Virus record (IMG/VR): IMGVR_UViG_3300031565_000487
Coordinates: 1-20,317 of that record
DNA: 20,317 nucleotides
Source of the DNA: a virus
Strand: one strand, 5' to 3'
Made by a program: the position numbers and the translations under genes
Notes under the pieces: model-generated
Seen by the model: the letters and a program-made list of their open reading frames with translations, nothing else
Databases searched by the model: none
What the model was told of the DNA's origin: nothing
Shown here: piece by piece, positions 7,225 through 14,464 of the stretch
Layout: every line of letters begins with the position of its first letter
How positions within the stretch are numbered: the first letter of the stretch is position 1

Positions 7225-7497
7225 TTACTTTTTGATTGGATGCCGTTCGCGGCAATCGCTTTTGAGCATAAATGTTTGCAGGCAATCCTGCTTTTCTCTT
7301 TCCGCTTCGACGGAAATTTTGTGAACGTCAGCTTGAATCTGTCTTAGTAGGTCAAATATTTTTTCGTGCATCGAATCGATTTTAGCCATTGCGGAAGCGT
7401 GGTCTTTTTCGATCCGCGTTATCCGGCTGGATAACATCCCCCACACAACGCCAATCAGGGCAAAGATAATCGTAACTGCAACTTGCATTAAATCCAT
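7225..7497 (-). CDS. Membrane-anchored coiled-coil protein, holin/lysis-accessory-like
   Basis: This predicts 90 residues. A single N-terminal membrane helix (MDLMQVAVTIIFALIGVVWG) is followed by a charged coiled coil (about 25-65, RITRIEKDHASAMAKIDSMH, LLRQIQADVHKI) and a Cys-containing tail ending RHPIKK. The layout resembles small phage membrane proteins near lysis cassettes. It could be a holin partner or spanin-like protein. There is no lipobox, and no endolysin gene is visible nearby. The ribosome site AAAGGGG lies upstream of the ATG. Confidence 0.45.
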   Translation of the reverse strand: MDLMQVAVTIIFALIGVVWGMLSSRITRIEKDHASAMAKIDSMHEKIFDLLRQIQADVHKISVEAEREKQDCLQTFMLKSDCRERHPIKK

Positions 7498-7514
7498 GAT
7501 GTCAGCCCCTTTGA

Positions 7515-7919
7515 TTATGCCAATAAAACCGGCTGCCCTAATTCCACAAATATTGAAGTCGTGCTGATTGCGTCACCCACGCGCTGGACAAGTTCGCCCG
7601 TTCCGCTGGGCGGCGTTTCCGTTGTTTTGCCCGGCGTTACGGCGGATAAATATTGCACCGTTGCCGCCGTCAATGCCGCACAATATTTATTAGTGCCTTC
7701 GGCGTAAACGATAACCGGCGCACCCAACACCGCCGCGCTCGGCACAAAGCCATCCGCTTTATAACCTAAAGCCGCGTCAGCTTTTCGCGCCTTTATCGTT
7801 CCAGCGTCGTCGTACAAATTTACAAAATCTCCACTGGATAAATTTTCCCCAGCGTCAAAAGTGCTGCGCTCTGTCCAGTCACCAGTACCAGTTCCGCCAC
7901 CGCCGCCGTAATATTCCAT
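7515..7919 (-). CDS. Virion surface / decoration-like protein
   Basis: This predicts 134 residues from the ATG at 7919, chosen because it overlaps the upstream stop (TAATG). A flexible Gly-rich start (MEYYGGGGGTGTG) leads to a beta-rich domain: LSSGDFVNLYDDAGTIKARK, YKADGFV, VQYLSAVTPGKTT, GELVQRVGDAISTTSIF. It aligns along its length with the C-terminal domain of the 6703-7212 protein, so the two are paralogs. The Gly-rich linker suggests a surface-displayed domain. The exact virion location is unknown. Confidence 0.6.
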   Translation of the reverse strand: MEYYGGGGGTGTGDWTERSTFDAGENLSSGDFVNLYDDAGTIKARKADAALGYKADGFVPSAAVLGAPVIVYAEGTNKYCAALTAATVQYLSAVTPGKTTETPPSGTGELVQRVGDAISTTSIFVELGQPVLLA

Positions 7920-8182
7920 TATTCGATCTCCCCATCGAACCCGCAAACATCGCCGGAAGTGCCCTGCACCGTCAACGCGTAAACATCGACCTTGTTAAAA
8001 GTGACGCGGCTACCAGGTGTCATTGTCCGCGTCCCGCCATTGGCAAGCGTTAATGTGACGTTGCTTGTGTTGGTCGGTGGCGCATCGACTTGACAGCGGC
8101 ATACCAAACTGGCAGCGGTTAATTTTTGTGCGGCACCTGTCAGGGTGATTTCCGCCCCCACACTCATGTGTGCGTATGACAT
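7919..8182 (-). CDS. Small structural protein
   Basis: This predicts 87 residues from the ATG at 8182, preceded by ATAGGGAGTATAAC. The sequence is beta-rich (EITLTGAAQKLTAASLVCRC, SNVTLTLANGG, VDVYALTVQGTSGDVCGF). Its size and position between the tail-terminator-like and surface proteins suggest a small virion component, perhaps a head or tail fibre base. I do not recognise a defined family. The stop overlaps the next ATG. Confidence 0.5.
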   Translation of the reverse strand: MSYAHMSVGAEITLTGAAQKLTAASLVCRCQVDAPPTNTSNVTLTLANGGTRTMTPGSRVTFNKVDVYALTVQGTSGDVCGFDGEIE

Positions 8183-8192
8183 GTTATACTCC

Positions 8193-8609
8193 CTATATGA
8201 TAGCGATAAATTGCAACGCAATTACGCTAGTGATTACCCCTGTTTCGTTAAGGTTATCAGCCTGAATTAATGGCTCATGCCGCGTTTGTATGTGCTGGAA
8301 GCTACCGTAATCTTTACTAAAACACCAATCGGCGATTTCATCTGCCAACGTCAACACCGCATCCTCTGCGGATTTAGAATCCGCTTGCTTTTGCAATGCG
8401 ATTAATATAGTAGCATCGAAACGCTCTTTAGCACGGCTCATTGAATCGCGTTGCACATCTCCAGCGGTAACGGTAACGACCAAACTGGACAGCGCGGTCA
8501 AATTAACTTCCGGACGGTTTTTTCGCGTAGCGGTAAACGACGTAGTAAACGTAGCAGCGTTAATCGCGCTCGTTACTGCATCGGCTAAAGTTATAATCCT
8601 ATTTGCCAT
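8193..8609 (-). CDS. Tail terminator / tail completion-like protein
   Basis: This predicts 138 residues with ribosome site GAGAGGTAGCA. Features include LADAVTSAINAATF, then LSSLVVTVTAGDVQRDSMSR, DATILIALQKQADSKS, and ADEIADWCFSKDYGSF. The alternating beta strands and helices, the length, and the place just after the neck-type connector gene match gpU-like or HK97 gp10-to-tail completion proteins. These cap the tail tube at the head-proximal end. Assignment is by context and fold impression. Confidence 0.45.
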   Translation of the reverse strand: MANRIITLADAVTSAINAATFTTSFTATRKNRPEVNLTALSSLVVTVTAGDVQRDSMSRAKERFDATILIALQKQADSKSAEDAVLTLADEIADWCFSKDYGSFQHIQTRHEPLIQADNLNETGVITSVIALQFIAII

Positions 8610-8611
8610 TG

Positions 8612-8971
8612 CTACCTCTCCCGCGTGTAAATCCGTAACATTGTACGGTACGGATCAGAGTACCGGTAAGGCGTTCCGCCGGAAGGCGGATAAACCGAAA
8701 AAGTAACACCTCCAGCATCCGTTATCACATCACCTTTTTGCGGTATCGCCGCGCTTCCCGATAAAATCAAATCCGCCGTCGTGCAAATAAAATCTTGCGT
8801 GTGCGTCAATATCGGGAAGCCATCGCCATCTAGTTCCGTGTGCTCGGTATATCCTCGCGTGACGGACAGCGTTACAGTTGCCGCGCCCCTGCTATAAGTG
8901 ATCGTCTCACTAGCATTAGACTTAATCTGTGCGGCTAACCATGTAACGCCGTCCGAAAGCATATTAGACAT
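8612..8971 (-). CDS. Head-tail connector / neck protein-like
   Basis: This predicts 119 residues. Recognisable segments are SETITYSRGAATVTLSVTRG (about 20-40), TQDFICTTADLILSGSAAIP (about 60-78), KGDVITDAGGVTFSVYPPSG and the terminal YRYSDPYRTMLRIYTRER. This resembles a small family found directly downstream of capsid genes in phages with gpT-like capsids, where it likely closes the head (gpFII-like stopper). The start overlaps the cement gene's stop (TAATG). Function is inferred from position. Confidence 0.5.
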   Translation of the reverse strand: MSNMLSDGVTWLAAQIKSNASETITYSRGAATVTLSVTRGYTEHTELDGDGFPILTHTQDFICTTADLILSGSAAIPQKGDVITDAGGVTFSVYPPSGGTPYRYSDPYRTMLRIYTRER

Positions 8972-9318
8972 TAAGCACTCGCGGCATAGTTGCCGAGTTT
9001 AACCATGACGGTTGTTTCGGTTGTCACGGTAGCGATACAAACACCAAGACGTTTATTAGTGCCGGAATCGCTTGCGGTCGTTACAGCACCGTCAGCTACG
9101 TCCCAATACACAACCGCGCCAGCGGTTATGCCGCCATCTCCGGTAAGTTTGACCATTTGAAACACACCTTCGACGGCTATTGCGCCGAGAGCATTTGCTG
9201 CGATATCATGAGTAGCAATACCCACGAGTTCGCCCTGAACAATAACGTCACCGGCGGTTACTGCGCTTGACGGTATGTAGTCAATCATCAAGCCTTCTTT
9301 TTTAAAATAAGCTGCCAT
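8971..9318 (-). CDS. Capsid cement (decoration) protein, DUF2190-like
   Basis: This predicts 115 residues from the ATG at 9318, which follows CAAAGGAGATATA; the in-frame extension upstream runs through the hairpin and is rejected. The chain MAAYFKKEGLMIDYIPSSAV, TAGDVIVQGELVGIATHDIA, LGAIAVEGVFQMVK, ITAGAVVYWDVADGAVTT, LGVCIATVTTETTVMVKLG is characteristic of DUF2190 proteins. These sit on or beside HK97-fold capsids as cement, analogous to lambda gpD. Its place directly after the capsid gene agrees. Confidence 0.8.
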   Translation of the reverse strand: MAAYFKKEGLMIDYIPSSAVTAGDVIVQGELVGIATHDIAANALGAIAVEGVFQMVKLTGDGGITAGAVVYWDVADGAVTTASDSGTNKRLGVCIATVTTETTVMVKLGNYAASA

Positions 9319-9347
9319 TATATCTCCTTTGTTTTTTTTGAGTTTAA

Positions 9348-9385
9348 AACATGCCGGGCAGGTATCGCCCACCCGGCTGAATGTT
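9348..9385 (-). terminator. GC-rich hairpin after the capsid gene (attenuator-type)
   Basis: GCCGGG (9353-9358) and CCCGGC (9372-9377) form a strong stem on either side of a 13-base loop that can itself pair partly. Outer AACAT/ATGTT extends it past a small bulge. It starts about 5 bases after the capsid stop. On the coding strand a short TTTT follows, so it may act as a partial terminator or 3' stabiliser that lowers downstream expression. Confidence 0.55.
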
Positions 9386-9390
9386 AATTA

Positions 9391-11331
9391 TCAGGCAGAA
9401 CCCTTGCTGAAAACGCTTGCCTTTGGATCGATGTCGTCAACGCCAAAGCTGAAGGCAACGCGGTAACCAATACCCAGAATGTTTGCGGCGAGGTCAACCT
9501 GCTCGACAACCGGCGTACGCTGTCCGCGTAGATAGCTGATTTCAAAGCTGTTACCAATACGCGGATCGGTAAATAAATACCATCCGACAGAGCTTGCGCC
9601 GGTGTAGTTAGTATTTGATAGTTCCGGCGCAACCACAACCTCAATACCAGACGTTGCAAATGGGTTTTCGGTCGGGAGGTTAGTTGCGTCGGTCGAACCC
9701 TTCGCGGCCAACAGTTTACTATTGATAAGCTGTTTAGCGATAAACTCAAGCTCGCTCGGCACAACCAGATAACGTGGAGGCAGATTAATATTTTGACCGT
9801 CTGCGTCAAGCTGTTTACGCATCAACACGATTGCAGCGTCAAGGCTTGACGCGCTCAACACTTTATCAGAACCACTTAAATAATTATTGTTTCCGCTGGC
9901 GTAGAAGCTGCCCGGATTCGATAGCAACAAAGTGTAAAATCTGTTATCAACAAATCTGGCAGACTTAATACCCCACATGCTCGGGATTTCGAGAAATGCA
10001 CCGAGGTCATCATTAATAACCATTTTTTCGGTCAGCGTAAACATTTTGGCATATTGGTGCGCTTGAACGGTTGCGTTGTTTTCGCTCATGCGACCGTTAA
10101 CAATCTCGCCGTTTTCAGCAACTTCTTCGAGGGTGCCGATGTCGGTAACGCGAATGCGGTTAGCCTGTTTATAGTCATTTACGTCGGACGGTTTGCAGAG
10201 AATAGTAGCTGTTACGTTGTGAGCACTGTAAGCAGTCTGCAAGGCTTTATTTGCAGTGTTGCCCAAAATGTACGGAAGGCTGGTCGTAGAAAATGCAGCG
10301 CGAATCGTGTCATTTCCGAAAGCGCGTGAAACTGGTTTGCCTTCGATGCGGGCACATTCAGCACAAATTTCTTTCAGCCCGATATTACGCATTTTATAAC
10401 CGGCTTCGACGCTGGCTTCGCCAAGTTCTTTAACCAGTTTATTTTCGTCGTGTCCAGCGCGAATATTCAACGCGGCTGTAAGCGTTTTTAATTCGTCAGC
10501 CTTGGACGTTTCATTTTTCGCGGTGATCATTTCCGGCGCGATAGTCGGTCGTTTTTCGCGGGTGGCTTTCAAAATTTCTTGAGCAGCCAATCCGACAGTC
10601 CAGCCCTCTGAAATTGCTTTGCTCTGTAATTCTGCATGTTCGCCAGCGCACAAACTAGCGATTTCCGATACGCGATTGCGTTCGGCGTTCATTCCTGATT
10701 CACTTGCGGCTTTGATTTCCGCGCTGTTGTCAGCCTGTACCGGCTCGACTTTTGGCTCGACTTTTGGCACGCTCATTGTTTTCCCCTTTTTTGCAATAAG
10801 GCTTTCAAAACCTTCTAATTTAAAACTGGCTGCGATCTCCAGTCTTGTATCTTTATCAGCACCAACTGCTACAATAGACACTTCCCGCAAAACCATTCCG
10901 CTTATTACTTCAGCGGGAGCGGTAATTGTTTTTCCGTTGACGATTATCGTTTCGTCATTTTCAAGCGTGGTAATTTTAACGCCAGAATCGGGAGAAGAAT
11001 TTGCACCGATTGACACCTGCCAATCACCGCCCTTTTTACCCTGTGCAATGACGTTTTGTGCGGCTTCATTTTCGGCAAGTATTTTTCCGTCGATTAATAA
11101 CTGTCCATCGACTACGACCGCCGAAACAGTTCCGATGCGCGTGTCTGTGCTGTTATCGTGATTCAACAGCAGCGGTATTTCAGCCGGTATTTCAAGGCTA
11201 GACAAATCCACAACGACCGGATTATAATATCCGCCCACAAACATTTTGCCGCCGGTATATGCCACACCGTAAACCGTCGCTCCGTCTGATTTTTCAGCCG
11301 CTTTAATTTCAATTTTGTGTGACATTTTCAT
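9391..11331 (-). CDS. Prohead protease fused to major capsid protein
   Basis: One 646-residue frame. Residues about 1-175 look like an HK97-type (U35) prohead protease: PLLLNHDNSTDTRIGTV (about 53-69, His58), WQVSIGA (Ser107) and REVSIVAVGAD (149-159). Residues about 186-340 are charged and helical (scaffold/delta-like). Residues about 345-646 resemble an HK97-fold or Mu gpT-like capsid: LPYILGNTANKALQTAYSA, TLEEVAENGEIVNG, KMFTLTEKMVINDDLGAF, WYLFTDPRIGNSFEI. The start overlaps the portal gene by 23 bases, and a second Met at 11325 is equally possible. An internal Met at 10776 with its own ribosome site may yield the capsid part alone. Fusion of these two functions is known in some phages. 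Confidence 0.8.
   Translation of the reverse strand: MKMSHKIEIKAAEKSDGATVYGVAYTGGKMFVGGYYNPVVVDLSSLEIPAEIPLLLNHDNSTDTRIGTVSAVVVDGQLLIDGKILAENEAAQNVIAQGKKGGDWQVSIGANSSPDSGVKITTLENDETIIVNGKTITAPAEVISGMVLREVSIVAVGADKDTRLEIAASFKLEGFESLIAKKGKTMSVPKVEPKVEPVQADNSAEIKAASESGMNAERNRVSEIASLCAGEHAELQSKAISEGWTVGLAAQEILKATREKRPTIAPEMITAKNETSKADELKTLTAALNIRAGHDENKLVKELGEASVEAGYKMRNIGLKEICAECARIEGKPVSRAFGNDTIRAAFSTTSLPYILGNTANKALQTAYSAHNVTATILCKPSDVNDYKQANRIRVTDIGTLEEVAENGEIVNGRMSENNATVQAHQYAKMFTLTEKMVINDDLGAFLEIPSMWGIKSARFVDNRFYTLLLSNPGSFYASGNNNYLSGSDKVLSASSLDAAIVLMRKQLDADGQNINLPPRYLVVPSELEFIAKQLINSKLLAAKGSTDATNLPTENPFATSGIEVVVAPELSNTNYTGASSVGWYLFTDPRIGNSFEISYLRGQRTPVVEQVDLAANILGIGYRVAFSFGVDDIDPKASVFSKGSA
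10774..10792 (-). promoter_or_regulatory. Internal ribosome site and start codon for the capsid part; overlapping A AAA AAG
   Basis: The coding strand reads AAAAAAGGGGAAAACAATG in frame at codon 186 (Met-Ser-Val-Pro-Lys). It is almost identical to the ribosome site of the tail tube gene (AAAAAGGGGAAAACATG), so internal initiation is likely. It lies exactly at the protease/scaffold boundary. The same bases contain A AAA AAG (10786-10792) in the zero frame, a classical -1 slip site. A -1 shift would end at a TGA 18 codons later, giving a protease-only product of about 200 residues. Confidence 0.6.
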
Positions 11332-12718
11332 CTGGCTCCTGTATACCGTAAAGTTTATTTAGTTCCATTTGATAAGCCGCTTCTTTTGCGCGTTGTTCCA
11401 TTACGTCCGCCCAGTGTTTGCCATCACGTGCGGTTTCATCTGCAAGAGTGGTAATGCCAAGTTCTAAACGTGTCTTTTGTGCGTTAGCTGTTTTGACTGG
11501 GTCGTTCGGCTCAAAGCCGTCAAAATACCATTTATAATTCAATCTGGTTAAATCTATTCCGCGCGGCACTCCATAAACTAACACGTATTCGGCAATATAT
11601 TTTTGTAAGAGGTTATCTAAAAATAAATGTTTAATACGGTTGCGTTCGATATCAATCAAACGGTAATATGTTTGAGTATCCAAACGTCCACTTGCAAAAT
11701 TATAATCCTTCGATTTTCCCGCCGCTATATTCCACGGAATGTTTAGGCAACGGGCAATCTCTGATATTAACGCGTCAATAAATTCCTGATAATTTGCGAC
11801 CGGATGAGCGGGCGTATTCTGCTTCATATCCCAACCTTGCGGTAGGGTTAAAAGCATGTTACGCGATAGCTCAAAACTTTCGAGAGCTTCAATTTCTTCC
11901 GCTTCGCCCGCTGGCGTGTCGGTCGTCAATACGCCTGCATAGCAAGCCGCGCTTTGCGCTGATTCCAAACATGCGGTCGAGTAATCGCGCATCATTCCGA
12001 ACCTATCTAACGCAGGCGTTAATTCTGATATGCCGCGATGCTGCCCCGGACGTGTCGATGTATAGTAATGTATCATGTATTCAGCGTCGATATTATATGC
12101 TTCGGTCGATGGCATACTATCGCCCGGATGTGATTTTAACACGCGGTATGATTTCGGATTGCCGTATTGATCAAGTTTAATGCCGTCTATGTCGTCAGGC
12201 GATAAAATGCCAAAATCGCCTTGAACGCGGTCACATTCGATCAACGCGATATCTAATTTAACTTTATCACGTATTCCCGGATTATTGCCAATCATAACGA
12301 AGGATTCGCCATCAACTAATCTTGACAGCCGGGCAGTGCGTATTTTTTCGGCAATATTTGCGGATTGAAACCACTTCGAAAAAACGTTTTCAAACTCACG
12401 ATTAAAATTTTCGTCGTCGGTTAGCATTTCCAACCGCGGTGAAATTCCGACGGTGTCATTTGCGATAGTTGTACACATGCCAAAACAATATGAGTTATTA
12501 GCAAACTCATATCGCGCCCGGTGGGCAATCCTGCGCCGAATAGTAGGCGATGCCGCATTATCCGCGCTTAATGCGTCAGCACCAAGCCAGTGTTTCTTTG
12601 TGCTGTTATTTGTTTTCCCGGCATCATACCATGATAAAACTTTCCGATGCGCGTGACCGCCGGACGCTTTAACGTCTGGCTTTTTTTCGCGCATTAAAAT
12701 TTTATCGAGTATTGACAT
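11309..12718 (-). CDS. Portal protein, lambda family
   Basis: This predicts 469 residues, slightly shorter than lambda gpB. Recognisable parts: HWLGADALSADNAASPTIRR (about 43-62), RRIAHRARYEFANNSYCFGM, IECDRVQG (about 170), GISELTPALDRFGMMRDYST (about 225-245), SIARCLNIPWNIAAGKSKDYN-like segment (about 335) and YNFASGRLDTQTYYRLIDIE. These are typical of the lambda-type portal family, the dodecameric ring through which DNA enters and leaves the head. Location between the gpW-like gene and the protease/capsid gene matches lambda W-B-C order. Its end overlaps the next gene. Confidence 0.9.
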   Translation of the reverse strand: MSILDKILMREKKPDVKASGGHAHRKVLSWYDAGKTNNSTKKHWLGADALSADNAASPTIRRRIAHRARYEFANNSYCFGMCTTIANDTVGISPRLEMLTDDENFNREFENVFSKWFQSANIAEKIRTARLSRLVDGESFVMIGNNPGIRDKVKLDIALIECDRVQGDFGILSPDDIDGIKLDQYGNPKSYRVLKSHPGDSMPSTEAYNIDAEYMIHYYTSTRPGQHRGISELTPALDRFGMMRDYSTACLESAQSAACYAGVLTTDTPAGEAEEIEALESFELSRNMLLTLPQGWDMKQNTPAHPVANYQEFIDALISEIARCLNIPWNIAAGKSKDYNFASGRLDTQTYYRLIDIERNRIKHLFLDNLLQKYIAEYVLVYGVPRGIDLTRLNYKWYFDGFEPNDPVKTANAQKTRLELGITTLADETARDGKHWADVMEQRAKEAAYQMELNKLYGIQEPDENVTQN

Positions 12719-12719
12719 T

Positions 12720-12908
12720 TTAATCGATCGCCCCCGGATTAATCATGCGTGATAAACGTATTGATTTATGCCCAGCCGCTTTTGCTGATACGTAGCGATC
12801 CGCCTCAATAAGGTCTTTTAATGGGTGTGATTCGACGGTCACCCCATCCGAGGTGACTTTCCTGTGACCATTAACGGCATCGGTTATCTGCGTCGAATAG
12901 TCTGTCAT
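12720..12908 (-). CDS. Head-tail joining protein, gpW-like
   Basis: This predicts 62 residues from the ATG at 12908 (MTDYSTQITDAVNGHRKVTS). I reject the in-frame start at 12926 because it lies inside the promoter -10 region. The pattern DYSTQI...G...VTSDGVTVESHPLKDLIEA fits gpW (a helix, a short beta hairpin around DGVTVE, then a helix), and its length is close to lambda gpW. It directly precedes the portal gene, as in lambda. There is no Shine-Dalgarno sequence; the predicted transcript starts 2-3 bases upstream, so translation may be leaderless. Confidence 0.65.
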   Translation of the reverse strand: MTDYSTQITDAVNGHRKVTSDGVTVESHPLKDLIEADRYVSAKAAGHKSIRLSRMINPGAID

Positions 12909-12910
12909 GT

Positions 12911-12934
12911 TGATAGATACTATCATATTGATAG
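12911..12934. promoter_or_regulatory. Two interlocking palindromes (operator)
   Basis: TGATAG (12911-12916), CTATCA (12920-12925) and TGATAG (12929-12934) alternate in orientation with exact 9-bp spacing. Each neighbouring pair forms a perfect inverted repeat around a 3-bp spacer (ATA and TAT). The site covers the -10 box and most of the spacer of the structural promoter, so a bound protein should block transcription. The ribbon-helix-helix protein encoded at 18053-18217 is a candidate binder (inference). Confidence 0.6.
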
Positions 12935-12945
12935 GTATAAGTCAA
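12917..12945 (-). promoter_or_regulatory. Promoter of the structural operon
   Basis: On the minus strand TTGACT (12940-12945) is followed after exactly 17 bases by TAGTAT (12917-12922), a good sigma-70 pair. It lies between the terminator of the upstream unit and the gpW-like gene. The predicted start of transcription is about 12910, nearly at the ATG. Confidence 0.65.
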
Positions 12946-12946
12946 T

Positions 12947-12973
12947 AAAAAAACACGCAATAAAGCGTGTTTT
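12947..12973 (-). terminator. Rho-independent terminator
   Basis: On the coding strand a 9-bp perfect stem (AAAACACGC / GCGTGTTTT) closes a 6-base loop and runs into seven T residues. It lies 27 bases after the stop of the zinc-ribbon gene and just before the structural promoter, so it separates the terminase unit from the structural unit. Confidence 0.85.
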
Positions 12974-13000
12974 ACTTGTAAATCTATATGTGATATATAC

Positions 13001-13681
13001 TTATATTTTTTTAACTGTTTCGCATAGCTTTTGAAGTATGTCAGGTTTGGTATAAGCACCGCGCCATTTTACGCGTTTTTTAAGCCCGCACACCGGGCAA
13101 TAACATTCAAAAGTGTTTTTCTGCCTTTTAGCCCTCGGATTCGGCTTGTCACTATCTATCAAAGTGATAGATAATAATTCATCGTCACACGCCGGGCAAA
13201 TATAGTAATGTGAGTAAACAGATATAAATTTTTTAATTTCAGCCGGTGTTTCCGCGTCAATGAAATCGATCATATCAACGACTGAATATGCGCTGGGAAA
13301 CTTAAATAAAGTAAAATTTTTACAGTCGTCACAAAAAACGCGAATTTTATTATGTCGTACACAAGGAACGTGATAATCATAATTACATCTACGCCTACCG
13401 CAATTCGGACACCGAAAATTTTGCATTGAATCGTCTAACGCTTTCGCCTGCGCAAATACAATATCAGCCTGTTTACGCTCTTTAATTACTCGCGCATATT
13501 TTTTTAAATCTTGTTTGATAAATTTATCTTTATCAATAGCCAACGTATCCGCCTCTTTTTTTTCAATCCGCGCAATAGATATTTCCAAAAAATCGAAAAC
13601 GTCATATTCTGCAAACGAATTTAATAACTCCAACTCATGCCAGTAAAATGCCTTACGTCGCGTATTAATTCTAATCGCCAT
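13001..13681 (-). CDS. Multi-zinc-ribbon protein of unknown function
   Basis: This predicts 226 residues from the ATG at 13681, which sits 9 bases after GGAG; the ATG at 13690 abuts that site and is less likely. The N-terminal half is helical and charged (FAEYDVFDFLEISIARIEKK). The rest carries paired CxxC knuckles: CPNCGRRRC (about 92), CDDCKNF, CPACDDEL (about 165) and CPVCGLKKRVKW (about 197). This suggests two zinc ribbons, each with two knuckles. Nucleic-acid binding is plausible but no named family is recognised. It is the last gene before the terminator. Confidence 0.55.
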   Translation of the reverse strand: MAIRINTRRKAFYWHELELLNSFAEYDVFDFLEISIARIEKKEADTLAIDKDKFIKQDLKKYARVIKERKQADIVFAQAKALDDSMQNFRCPNCGRRRCNYDYHVPCVRHNKIRVFCDDCKNFTLFKFPSAYSVVDMIDFIDAETPAEIKKFISVYSHYYICPACDDELLSITLIDSDKPNPRAKRQKNTFECYCPVCGLKKRVKWRGAYTKPDILQKLCETVKKI

Positions 13682-13913
13682 AATATCCATCTCCGGCTAA
13701 TAGCGCAAACCCAGCTTCTAATCTATCGTCGTAATTTTTTTCGTATTCGTCGAAACCTGAAAACCTAGTATCAACGTCCAATTCCCTGCAATGCTGACAC
13801 ATACCTAACGAGTTTAACGCGCTAACATTAACCCCACATCGGCACACGTGATATTTACTATTATCCGGAATAGGTATTGTCGGACACAATTTGATGTCTT
13901 TATTTTTTTTCAT
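13671..13913 (-). CDS. Small Cys-rich protein
   Basis: This predicts 80 residues, starting MKKNKDIKLCPTIPIPDN, with CRCGVNVSALNSLGMCQHC in the middle, a CxCG...CxxC knuckle set that could hold zinc. The C-terminal third is acidic and aromatic (DEYEKNYDD, GDGYYGD). The start overlaps the previous stop (ATGA), and the end overlaps the next gene by 11 bases. No family recognised. Confidence 0.5.
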   Translation of the reverse strand: MKKNKDIKLCPTIPIPDNSKYHVCRCGVNVSALNSLGMCQHCRELDVDTRFSGFDEYEKNYDDRLEAGFALLAGDGYYGD

Positions 13914-14464
13914 TTCTTACCCTCCTGCAAAAATTGACTAAAATGTTCTCGCAAATATGCTGCTTGCGTTTCAGCAATTACACGTAATCTTTTCTTATAG
14001 ATATAAGAAAAAAACGATCGTTTTGCCTGCGCATAGCGCGTTATTACTGCGCATCGTTGCACGCAATGATACAACCAATCATTACTGCATGCTGCTAATG
14101 CCGCAGCTTCATACACTAGCCCGCCAACCTCACCATGTGCAACCCATGCCATTGCACGCGCCACCGCTAATTCATCCTCCGTCGCTTCACCTACAGCGTA
14201 TTTCTCTGCGATAATCACGGCGTTTCTTGAATGTTCATCTGTCAGTAAATTCCATATATGCCTAACGCACCAACAAGAAAATAAACGCAATTGGTTATTA
14301 CCTATCATGCCTTCACATGTGGCAATATAAATCAATAAATCTGGAGTAGCTGTCAGCCATACTTCGTGCATCGATGTATGGTTATTTATAATTTCCTTTA
14401 AATGCTTATCGTCAATACATATTCTGTGTTTACTAAAAAAGTCTAATATATCTTGTGTACTCAT
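13910..14464 (-). CDS. Ala-rich IWxLLTDE family protein, paralog 1
   Basis: This predicts 184 residues. It shares with 16801-17358 and 17355-17891 the order: HTSMHEVWLTATPDLLIYIA (about 28-47), LRLFSCWCVRHIWNLLTDEH (about 59-78), NAVIIAEKYAVGEATEDELA (about 81-100), a variable Ala-rich middle, and a C-terminal AYLREHFSQFLQEGKK. I recall the same LRLFACxCCRxIWHLL...A...E core in many planctomycete proteins of unknown function. This copy has the least Ala-rich middle and more aromatic and basic residues. The Cys residues after LRLFS could bind metal. Role unknown. Start overlaps the terminase stop (ATGA). Confidence 0.6.
   Translation of the reverse strand: MSTQDILDFFSKHRICIDDKHLKEIINNHTSMHEVWLTATPDLLIYIATCEGMIGNNQLRLFSCWCVRHIWNLLTDEHSRNAVIIAEKYAVGEATEDELAVARAMAWVAHGEVGGLVYEAAALAACSNDWLYHCVQRCAVITRYAQAKRSFFSYIYKKRLRVIAETQAAYLREHFSQFLQEGKK

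Noticed and set aside
9384-9809. Minus-strand 141-residue frame
   Set aside because: Out-of-frame within the capsid part; Leu/Ser/Arg-rich without domain pattern.
10619-11161. Plus-strand 180-residue frame
   Set aside because: Antisense shadow of the protease-capsid fusion gene; composition is that of a reversed coding frame.
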